Part shown: piece by piece, positions 1 through 6,889 of the stretch
Position numbering within the stretch: position 1 is the first letter of the stretch
Layout: every line of letters begins with the position of its first letter
Assembly: GCA_002340325.1 (NCBI GenBank)
Contig: DDLV01000008.1
Span: 1 to 64,000, forward strand
Source of the DNA: Glaciecola sp. UBA2563
GTDB lineage: Bacteria > Pseudomonadota > Gammaproteobacteria > Enterobacterales > Alteromonadaceae
DNA: 64,000 nt
Direction: 5' to 3'
Program-made: the position numbers and the translations under genes
Notes under the pieces: model-generated
Databases searched by the model: none
What the model saw: the letters and a program-made list of their open reading frames with translations, nothing else
What the model was told of the DNA's origin: nothing

Positions 1-1
1 C

Positions 2-1018
2 GGTGGTGGTGGAAGTTCGGATACTGAGGATGGTACATTCGAGTTGACGCAAGAGGACAGCGTTGAATTTTGGGATGAGCTCACCGAGCAACTTGAAACA
101 ATGGTCTCCGACGACGGTCGCATTGCAATCAATCGCTTGTCCGGGACGATTCAAGTCACCGATGGCTACGATAGAGTAAGTCAAATTGCACGCTATATTC
201 AAAACATTTCACAAGCGATTCATCGCCAAGTTGAAATTGATGTGCGAATAGTTGAGTTGGAGCTTAACGACGATTTCAGCCTCGGTGTAGATTGGTCGCT
301 TATTAGTACAGGGACAGCTGACGAACTCAACGGCAGCATGGGTATTAATAATATAATCACTCAACCTTTGGGCGGATTTGGTGCGATTCTTCCAAGCGTA
401 TCACTGAACCTATTTGAATCTGAAAGACGCGTAAATTTTGATACTGTGATTTCAGCATTGAGCGAACAAGGCGAAGTCAATGTCGTATCAAAGCCTAAGA
501 TCCGCACAATGAACAACCAGCCAGCAATGATAAAGGTTGGCACGGACCGAACCTTCTTTATACGCTCAGTAACAGTGGATACGACAAGCGCAGGAAGTAC
601 AGCCTTGGTAGAAGACATTCCATCAGTTGTTACTGAAGGAATTGTTATGGCGCTGACACCACAAATATCTGCTTCAGGCTGGATTATGATGGACATCTCG
701 CCGATTATCACGCGGGTGACAAGCGTTGAACGTGTGCTTGATGATAATGGTAACACCACCTCTAGTTCACCCAATCTGGATATTCGTCAAACGTCATCTT
801 TAGTTAGGATGGAAAACGGCAATACGATTATCATCGGTGGTCTAATACAAACCACCGATAGTGAAACGGAACGTGAAGTGCCTTTGTTGGGCGAAATACC
901 CTTGCTAGGAGAACTGTTTGGTGGCACCTATGAAGCGAGTCGCAAACGTGAGCTGTTGATTTTTGTTACCGCTAATGTCGTGGACAGTGCGCCAACTGAA
1001 TTTGCTAGTAATTACTAA
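2..1018 (+). CDS. Secretin, MSHA pilus MshL-like, 5' end missing
   Basis: This is the C-terminal 338 residues of an outer-membrane secretin; the reading frame is open to the window edge, so the N-terminal secretin_N/STN domains lie outside. Secretins form the gated ring through which type IV pili or type II secretion substrates cross the outer membrane. A Gly/Ser-rich linker opens the visible part. The core shows VVSKPKIRTMNNQPA, a hallmark secretin segment, and the C-terminal signature GNTIIIGGLIQ followed by VPLLGEIPLLGELF. This arrangement fits the MSHA-type MshL family better than GspD or PilQ, but without the N-terminus the subfamily is inference. The TPR gene starts 13 bases downstream, as expected for an MshL-MshN-like pairing. 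Confidence 0.85.
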   Translation, partial: GGGGSSDTEDGTFELTQEDSVEFWDELTEQLETMVSDDGRIAINRLSGTIQVTDGYDRVSQIARYIQNISQAIHRQVEIDVRIVELELNDDFSLGVDWSLISTGTADELNGSMGINNIITQPLGGFGAILPSVSLNLFESERRVNFDTVISALSEQGEVNVVSKPKIRTMNNQPAMIKVGTDRTFFIRSVTVDTTSAGSTALVEDIPSVVTEGIVMALTPQISASGWIMMDISPIITRVTSVERVLDDNGNTTSSSPNLDIRQTSSLVRMENGNTIIIGGLIQTTDSETEREVPLLGEIPLLGELFGGTYEASRKRELLIFVTANVVDSAPTEFASNY

Positions 1019-1031
1019 TGTTAAGTGTGAG

Positions 1032-1877
1032 ATGACTATGAAATACCGAATCGTTTTTTGTCTTTTGTTTGCAGCAATCGCCGTTGCGCAAGCAGAAGAA
1101 GCATCAACTGCGGATTCCTTAGATGATCAGGCGTTAGCGAAATTACTTGAGCAAGCCGCTACTGATAAAGCGTCGGACGCTGAAGGGAGTGAAAAGGCCG
1201 CCGAAGAATCGTCGCCTCCCGTCGAAAGAATCGGTTATGTCCCTGAAAAATCATTGGAGAAATTCAAAGAAAGACAAAAGGACCAAGACCTGGCCCATGA
1301 AACCGAAGGGTACTATGCACAAGCACATGAACATCTTCAGAAAGGATTTCCACAGCTCGCAATTAAAGCATTACACAATGTGTTAAAGATTAAAGCTAAC
1401 CACGAAAAAGCGCGCATCTTACTGGGCCGCTCATATGTTATGAATGAAGAATATGCGGCAGCTGTTCAAGCGCTAATGCCGCTAGCCAAAAGTAAAGATA
1501 GCCACTGGTCAATGTGGTACTGGCTGGGCGTCGCGTTTTTGAAACAAAACGCGTATGAACATGCCAAACACTGCGTTGATCAGGCATTACTTCTAAACCC
1601 CGAATACGCAAGTAACTGGGTGCTAAGGGCGTTAATTGAGCAGGAACTTGACGATCACGAGACAGCGCTCCAACTATTATCAGTTGCAAATCATCACTCG
1701 CCAAACAACCCAACAGTATTTCTGAACATTGCACTGTCAAATGAAGCGCTTGGCAATCAGCAAGCCGCCATGGACGCCTATACCAGATATTTGGAAACTG
1801 CTGGTAGAGGTCAAAGCAACAGAGCGATGAACAATATGATAATGGAGCGTATGGGGCAAGTCGCGTTAGCTAAGTAG
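1032..1877 (+). CDS. TPR-repeat periplasmic protein, MshN-like
   Basis: A protein of about 280 residues starting with a signal peptide or anchor (MKYRIVFCLLFAAIAVAQA), then a charged Ala/Glu-rich linker, then about 170 residues of tetratricopeptide repeats, with typical segments such as ALHNVLKIKANHEKARILLGRSY and ALLLNPEYASNWVLRAL. TPR proteins act as assembly scaffolds; beside a secretin the likely role is the MshN-type accessory of pilus biogenesis. Two in-frame ATGs (1032 and 1038) are equally plausible starts; longer in-frame extensions run into the secretin gene and are unlikely. Same strand and close spacing suggest co-transcription with the secretin. The MshN assignment rests on context. 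Confidence 0.75.
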   Translation: MTMKYRIVFCLLFAAIAVAQAEEASTADSLDDQALAKLLEQAATDKASDAEGSEKAAEESSPPVERIGYVPEKSLEKFKERQKDQDLAHETEGYYAQAHEHLQKGFPQLAIKALHNVLKIKANHEKARILLGRSYVMNEEYAAAVQALMPLAKSKDSHWSMWYWLGVAFLKQNAYEHAKHCVDQALLLNPEYASNWVLRALIEQELDDHETALQLLSVANHHSPNNPTVFLNIALSNEALGNQQAAMDAYTRYLETAGRGQSNRAMNNMIMERMGQVALAK

Positions 1878-1954
1878 CACAGAAGTTTCGACATTTATTT
1901 TTGTCTAGAGTACTAATTAGCGGTTTTAAGGACGCATAAATACGCTATTGTTAT

Positions 1955-2030
1955 ACTAGAGCGTGCTGCATTGTATAAATTAAGCACAAACTGCTGCAAA
2001 AATGTACGCGAAAGGTCAACACGCTCTAGT
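1955..2030. repeat. 76-bp MITE-like repeat with 11-bp terminal inverted repeats
   Basis: The ends ACTAGAGCGTG (1955-1965) and CACGCTCTAGT (2020-2030) are perfect inverted repeats. The right 45 bases (from 1985) recur at 9789-9833 with roughly 85 percent identity, including the terminal CAACACGCTCTA. The element lies between the TPR gene and the next small gene. It is too short to encode anything; it looks like a non-autonomous mobile repeat or a dispersed regulatory element. Confidence 0.6.
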
Positions 2031-2057
2031 AACGTTAGACGACAAAGGATGTGCGAA

Positions 2058-2423
2058 ATGGCTTATTCAAACCCATGGTTAAAGTTTTATTGGCCCCTAA
2101 GCGGTGATGTCAGCGGTATATCGCCCGTAACTTCATGGTTTTCTCCCAATTATGAAATCAACTTTGCTGGAAACAGAGAAATTGAAGCAAAGGTAATTTC
2201 AGAAACCGCTAGTTACGGCAAACAACTCGGCAAAATAACCGCTGCAGTGTTGGAAATGGCTGATGGTGAGCCAGGGGAAGCAGTTGATCAGCTTAGAGCG
2301 CTTTCCGAAGAAATAGAACGTGTCAAAAGTTCTGCAATCCAAGACAGCATTAAGACACAGTTGAACGCGCTTAAAGAAACCGACCCAGACGCTTACAAAA
2401 AACTTCTATCAGAGATTAAATGA
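2058..2423 (+). CDS. Small conserved-looking hypothetical protein
   Basis: The product is 121 residues if started at the ATG at 2058, which has AAAGGA (2044-2049) at good spacing; a longer frame begins inside the upstream repeat and is unlikely to be translated. The first 40 residues are rich in aromatics and Pro (MAYSNPWLKFYWPLSGDVSG), and the rest is an amphipathic helical region with many Glu/Lys ending in DAYKKLLSEIK. No signal peptide or transmembrane segment is seen. I do not recognise a family; the helical, charged tail superficially recalls phasins, and a PHB depolymerase lies next door, but no specific motif supports that. A hairpin terminator follows directly. Confidence 0.55.
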   Translation: MAYSNPWLKFYWPLSGDVSGISPVTSWFSPNYEINFAGNREIEAKVISETASYGKQLGKITAAVLEMADGEPGEAVDQLRALSEEIERVKSSAIQDSIKTQLNALKETDPDAYKKLLSEIK

Positions 2424-2442
2424 TCGCTTAATAAAGTCTTTA

Positions 2443-2472
2443 GGCGGACATATCGTCCGCCGTTGATTTTGT
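2443..2472 (+). terminator. Rho-independent terminator
   Basis: GGCGGAC-ATATC-GTCCGCC (2443-2461) forms a perfect 7-bp G+C-rich stem followed by a T-rich stretch. It ends the small hypothetical gene and may also serve the convergent depolymerase gene. Confidence 0.75.
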
Positions 2473-2493
2473 TTGGGTGTTGATTTGGCGATT

Positions 2494-4431
2494 TTACGGA
2501 CAAACGCCCAAACGCCATATTTCTCCATCAGTCGAATACAAATTGCTACTGCCCCAAGTTGAGCCACTTAACGGGTCGTTACTTCCCTGCGCAAAGTAAT
2601 CAGGTGCGAAAAAGCTACCCGTGCTGTAAGCTCTGCCTGCTAGTTTGTGGAAATAATTAGTCGCGCTGAATTCTACGCATTGTTCATCGGTTCCGCCGTC
2701 GTCGCCTCCAGATCCGCTGTCACCATCGCCGTTGGAAGAACCGCCTGAATCAGAGCATAGTTGCTGCGGACCTGAACACGATGCATCGTCATCCTGCCAT
2801 ACACATTGTTGGTCGCCGAGATCAATCTCGTTAAGTTCAAATGTATCGCTGCCATATTCTAGGTAACAATTGGCATAGTTAATAAAATCTAATCGGTCAG
2901 CCGCAATATGTTGGTCTATATTCGCGCTAATTGCTGCATTTATTTCAAAGCTCAAAGTTTGCGAGCTTGTTAAGTTAACTGCATCGGTCGCTGTAACCGT
3001 TACTGTCTGCTCGCCACCCGGAAGGTTGCATACCTCGACAGTAAAGCTATTAGCCTCGATGACAGCATCCTCGTTACGATTGAAAAAGTTAACCGTGACG
3101 TTTGCAAGATCTTGGTTTGCATCGATAACTTCTCCCGAGACTGTCGCACATTGCGCGACGATATCGATTTGAATGTTGCTAAGTATTGGTGCTTCATCGG
3201 GAGGGGGAGGGCCTATTCTCGCGCTTAATGATACGGTTGTGGAAATTGCTCCGTCTGTATCCGTTGCATTTAACGCGATTGAATACAATGAGTCGGGTAA
3301 AGGCGTGGACGATAATACGAAACTCCCGGAAGAGACGTTTTGTGTTGAGAGCTGGGTATTATTCCCAACAAAGTCAGTGAGAATGACGTTGACTTCTTGC
3401 ACAGAGCTATCTGAATCTGTCACATTACCTATTATCGTCAATACGTCATCGTCTACTTGCACGGTGACGTTACTCAATTCTGGTGCAGCATTGCGGTTAA
3501 CGCGCAGATTGTTCTCTAGAAAGTACTGGCCTAAATACAGTGCATAGTTAATTCCATTGCCATTTATAAATGATCCGCTGGCACCAACACCTCCTGACCA
3601 CGCATGGTCTACGCCGTTAAAAAACAGCATAGAAACGCGATTATTCGACCACAATACCTCCTCAGCGGTTCGTCCACTTTCGGATATGATATTGATACCA
3701 GGTAATTCACTTACACCATATACTTCAGCCATTCCTTCAGCATTTTGTCGGTTGTAGCACTGATCCACTGTGGTATCAATATCGCCGAACGCTATAGATG
3801 CAATCTGCGTGTTAAGAAAATCACCAAAACTGCTCGCATACTGCTCACAACGCAAAGCGACATTTGCCGCTTCACATGTACCTATTGCTCCGTTTGCACT
3901 GGTACCAATACTTGGGCCCGCGCTGATCCCCATACCAGCAAAAACATCGGGCGCTAAACACGCGGTAGTATTCGCAAAAGCTGCACCTGAGGATAATCCA
4001 GAGATGTAAACCTGATCACTATCAATGTTAAGGGCAGCATTGTTTGAAAGCGTATTAGCAAGGGATATTACATTTCGATAGTCTGCCGCATTTCTCGATT
4101 TTGCGCCTTGCCAATAAGACCAACATCCAAATCCCGCTTTGTTTTCAGCATCTGGAACGGCGATGACCATGCCGTACTGTTCGGCGGCAACTTCCAAATT
4201 TGCGCTTAAGTATGCATCGATAGATTGTGTGCAACCGTGTAATACAATAAACAGAGCTTTACCATCGCCGATTGATGACTCGGTGTCAGGCGTATATATA
4301 TGAACTCGTGAAAACCCACCCACGCTGGCATTGGTTTCCCAGCTACCTGCATTTGCGTCATTTACTGAAATTAGGAGGGTGATAAAGAATGTTACTACTA
4401 GGAACTGAAACGAACGGGCAATCGCGGCCAT
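2494..4431 (-). CDS. Secreted PHB depolymerase family esterase with Ig-like C-terminus
   Basis: The product has 645 residues and a Sec signal peptide (about 1-28, ending NDANA). The N-terminal 300 residues are an alpha/beta-hydrolase of the esterase PHB depolymerase family: LFIVLHGCTQ gives the oxyanion hole region, GLSSG at 145-149 the nucleophile elbow (Ser147), FGDID the acid (Asp217) and DHAW the histidine (His276). Two Ig/fibronectin-like segments follow (about 310-500), then a Cys-rich Ser/Gly linker and a C-terminal module ending TDGEIWRLGVCP that probably binds polymer. It likely degrades extracellular poly-3-hydroxybutyrate or related polyesters. The neighbouring thiolase on the same strand would process the monomers through acetoacetyl-CoA. 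Substrate choice among polyesters cannot be read from sequence. Confidence 0.85.
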   Translation of the reverse strand: MAAIARSFQFLVVTFFITLLISVNDANAGSWETNASVGGFSRVHIYTPDTESSIGDGKALFIVLHGCTQSIDAYLSANLEVAAEQYGMVIAVPDAENKAGFGCWSYWQGAKSRNAADYRNVISLANTLSNNAALNIDSDQVYISGLSSGAAFANTTACLAPDVFAGMGISAGPSIGTSANGAIGTCEAANVALRCEQYASSFGDFLNTQIASIAFGDIDTTVDQCYNRQNAEGMAEVYGVSELPGINIISESGRTAEEVLWSNNRVSMLFFNGVDHAWSGGVGASGSFINGNGINYALYLGQYFLENNLRVNRNAAPELSNVTVQVDDDVLTIIGNVTDSDSSVQEVNVILTDFVGNNTQLSTQNVSSGSFVLSSTPLPDSLYSIALNATDTDGAISTTVSLSARIGPPPPDEAPILSNIQIDIVAQCATVSGEVIDANQDLANVTVNFFNRNEDAVIEANSFTVEVCNLPGGEQTVTVTATDAVNLTSSQTLSFEINAAISANIDQHIAADRLDFINYANCYLEYGSDTFELNEIDLGDQQCVWQDDDASCSGPQQLCSDSGGSSNGDGDSGSGGDDGGTDEQCVEFSATNYFHKLAGRAYSTGSFFAPDYFAQGSNDPLSGSTWGSSNLYSTDGEIWRLGVCP

Positions 4432-4563
4432 TTATTTACCTTTTTTGCGTTAACATTATGTTAACGCATTGTAAATTCTGACTCTCGTTTGGCTGTAGTA
4501 CTTTCGTACTGTTTTGAAGTATGTATGAATCCTCAAAGTAAACGTTCACTGTGACAAGTTTGA

Positions 4564-4702
4564 GTGATTAAGCAGGTAAGCGGAGGCATATTAATATTCA
4601 AAAGCGTGCGAGCACATGGATGTGCTCGCCCGAGCGAACATGGATGTTGAAAAGCGTCTTTTGAATATTAATATGTCGCAGCTTACAGCACTGCTTAATT
4701 AC
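4564..4702. repeat. Long two-stage palindrome (cruciform-type intergenic repeat)
   Basis: An inner pair of 28-base arms (4577-4604 and 4658-4685) matches at about 24 positions, with 18 consecutive paired bases around CATATTAATATTCAAAAG. An outer pair (ATTAAGCAG at 4567-4575 and CTGCTTAAT at 4691-4699) extends the stem. The loop holds GAGCACATGGATGTGCTC, itself a perfect palindrome, followed by CGAGCGAACATGGATGTT. It resembles the element at 56552-56679 in architecture and loop content. Confidence 0.7.
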
Positions 4703-4741
4703 TTAAACTGAGAACAGAGTACATGTGCTTTTAACTCAAAC

Positions 4742-4766
4742 AAAAAAGCCCTCTTAAAAAGAGGGC
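4742..4766 (-). terminator. Rho-independent terminator of the thiolase gene
   Basis: On the minus strand GCCCTCTTTTTAAGAGGGC forms a 7-bp stem directly followed by TTTTTTG. It lies 25 bases past the thiolase stop. Confidence 0.9.
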
Positions 4767-4791
4767 CCTAAATTCGTTTATAACGTTGAGG

Positions 4792-5976
4792 TTATAGGCG
4801 TTCGAATACTACTGCGATGCCCTGTCCACCGCCGATACACATGGTAGCTAGTGCGTATTTACCACCAATTCTGTGTAATTCATGGATAGCTTTAGTCGCA
4901 ATCACCGCGCCAGATGCGCCAATTGGGTGACCTAATGCAATTGCGCCACCGTTAGGGTTAGTCTTTGCTGGGTCAAGGTCAAGACCTTTAGATACTGTCA
5001 ATGCTTGTGCTGCGAACGCTTCATTTGATTCAACCACATCCATATCTGCAACAGTTAGACCTGCTTTTGCAAGTGCTGCTTTAGAAGCAGGGATAGGACC
5101 TTCACCCATTACGTCGTTTGGTACACCAGCAACCGCATAAGAAACAATACGCGCGATTGGCGCTAAGCCATTAGCACTTGCATAGCTTTCATTTGCTAGG
5201 GTAAAGAATGAAGCGCCATCGTTGATACCTGATGCGTTACCTGCGGTAACTGTACCATCCTTTTTAAATGCTGTGCGCATGCCAGAGAGTTTTTCAACCG
5301 TTGTTCCTGGCTTAACGTGCTCGTCAGTATCAAAGACGGTAACGCCTCTTCTACTTTTTAATTCTACGGGAACGATTTGGTCTTTAAAGTAACCTGCTTC
5401 AATTGCAGCAGCCGCTCTTGCGTGAGAGGTTGCAGCACATTCGTCTTGCTCTTCACGGCTGATATCCCACTTAGCTGCAAGGTTTTCTGCAGTGATACCC
5501 ATGTGTCCTACACCAAACGGATCAGTTAATGTAGCAACCATCATATCTATCATACTCGTGTCACCCATGCGCGCGCCAGAGCGCAAAGCAGGCGATAAAT
5601 AGCCACCGCGTGACATGTTTTCTACGCCACCGCCAATCGCTAATTCGTGGTCACCTAACATGATGCCTTGAGCAGAGCTAACAATTGCTTGCAAACCAGA
5701 GCTACATAATCTGTTAAGTGCCAGTGCTGTTGAATCTAAAGACATGCCCGCTTGTATTGAGGCGACTCTTGCCACGTATGGGAATCTCGATTCAGTAGGA
5801 ATTGTATTACCGACAACAATTGATTCGTATTTTTCGGCGTCTACTCCCGATTTTTCAATACCTTGCTTCAGAACCTGACCAGCAAGCTCAGCTGGTTCAA
5901 TGCCCTTAAGACTTCCGCTAAATGTGCCAATTGCTGAACGCACTGCACTTAAGACAACAACACTATTTACACTCAT
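4792..5976 (-). CDS. Acetyl-CoA acetyltransferase (thiolase)
   Basis: A full-length thiolase of 394 residues. Cys91 in NRLCSSGLQAI is the acyl-accepting nucleophile; His350 in GHPIGASG and Cys380 in CIGGGQG complete the active site. The sequence type is biosynthetic/degradative acetoacetyl-CoA thiolase (AtoB/PhaA-like), which reversibly joins two acetyl-CoA or cleaves acetoacetyl-CoA in the cytoplasm. Placement after a PHB depolymerase suggests a role in using 3-hydroxybutyrate, although general ketone, leucine or fatty acid metabolism is equally possible. It is apparently transcribed alone: it has its own terminator and is separated from the depolymerase by a long palindrome. The ATG start gives the standard family N-terminus. 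Confidence 0.93.
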   Translation of the reverse strand: MSVNSVVVLSAVRSAIGTFSGSLKGIEPAELAGQVLKQGIEKSGVDAEKYESIVVGNTIPTESRFPYVARVASIQAGMSLDSTALALNRLCSSGLQAIVSSAQGIMLGDHELAIGGGVENMSRGGYLSPALRSGARMGDTSMIDMMVATLTDPFGVGHMGITAENLAAKWDISREEQDECAATSHARAAAAIEAGYFKDQIVPVELKSRRGVTVFDTDEHVKPGTTVEKLSGMRTAFKKDGTVTAGNASGINDGASFFTLANESYASANGLAPIARIVSYAVAGVPNDVMGEGPIPASKAALAKAGLTVADMDVVESNEAFAAQALTVSKGLDLDPAKTNPNGGAIALGHPIGASGAVIATKAIHELHRIGGKYALATMCIGGGQGIAVVFERL

Positions 5977-6180
5977 GTTCGTTTACCTGATCCAATGTTT
6001 TAAATTATAACGAGAAAATATACGCAGTATAAATTAGCGATAAAGTGGGTGAGTTGAAAGGCTGTCTTCATAGACATTAGTGGTATGCAACGATTATTAA
6101 CGACTATAGTTTGATCTTTCGTATAAAAGAAAGAATACAGGGTGTGTGACTTAGGAAGATTTGGTTAAGCCAACATGGCT

Positions 6181-6834
6181 TTACTTTAGGTTTTTGGGGT
6201 CAATGACATGTCCCATCTTTGAAATTTTAGTTCGAAGATAGTTAACATTATCTTTTGTCACGCCCTCATCTATCGCTCGCCGCTCGACTATCTCAATTCC
6301 CATATTGGTAAGTGCTGCAATTTTGGCGGGGTTGTTAGTCATTATGCTAACGCGAGAAACATCGAGTGAGTCTAGCATGAACTTGCAAATATCGTACTCT
6401 CTGATATCCGCATCAAATCCAAGATGTTCGTTGGCTTCAACTGTGTCAAAGCCTCGGTCCTGAAGATTGTATGCTTTAATCTTGTTCAGTAACCCAATGC
6501 CACGACCCTCTTGTCTTAGATACAAAATTGCACCAGAGCCATTTTCGATCATATCGTTCATTGCTTTTTCTAACTGAAATCCGCAGTCGCATCGCGTGCT
6601 AAACAACGCATCGCCTGTGAGACATTCACTGTGTATGCGGATGGGGACAATATCGCCTTTTTGCCAACTACCCGTTGTCAGCGCAACATGCTCTTTGTTG
6701 TCTTTTAGGTCTAAAAAAGCGTGCATTGTAAAGCTGCCCATTCTGGTGGGAAGTTTGCACTGCGTGACATACTGATAATTGGACAACGTTAAAATAGCCT
6801 CACTGCCTAACGACTGCTCTAAATTTGGGGGCAA
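6181..6834 (-). CDS. ribA: GTP cyclohydrolase II
   Basis: This cytosolic enzyme opens the imidazole ring of GTP in the first step of riboflavin synthesis. The zinc site HSECLTGDALFSTRCDCG is complete (Cys71, Cys82, Cys84 in the frame used) and the catalytic loop YLRQEGRGIGLLNKIKAY is intact. The length of about 200-217 residues matches stand-alone RibA, with no fused RibB domain. The only initiation codon near the family N-terminus is a TTG at 6834, since an in-frame stop lies four codons further upstream and the next ATG is at MGSFTMHAF, inside the conserved region. The start is therefore uncertain. No other rib genes are in the window, and no FMN riboswitch was recognised upstream. Confidence 0.92.
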   Translation of the reverse strand: MPPNLEQSLGSEAILTLSNYQYVTQCKLPTRMGSFTMHAFLDLKDNKEHVALTTGSWQKGDIVPIRIHSECLTGDALFSTRCDCGFQLEKAMNDMIENGSGAILYLRQEGRGIGLLNKIKAYNLQDRGFDTVEANEHLGFDADIREYDICKFMLDSLDVSRVSIMTNNPAKIAALTNMGIEIVERRAIDEGVTKDNVNYLRTKISKMGHVIDPKNLK

Positions 6835-6889
6835 AGATATATATTACAAGCAAAACGTTGTTGAATCATTTCGACATTCATTTCGACGT

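Larger units (their letters stand above)
4432..4791. other. 360-bp gene-free stretch with cruciform element
   Basis: Between the depolymerase start and thiolase end there is no coding frame of note. The stretch holds the likely depolymerase promoter near 4440-4500 (minus strand; not resolvable), the large palindrome at 4564-4702 and the thiolase terminator at 4742-4766. Confidence 0.6.

Noticed and set aside
361..774. Minus-strand ORF inside the secretin gene
   Set aside because: It is a shadow of a clearly conserved secretin frame, with no ribosome site and low-complexity Ser/Ile-rich translation.
4564..4702. Considered as a CRISPR repeat or phage attachment site
   Set aside because: Only one unit, no spacer array, and no integrase or tRNA nearby.
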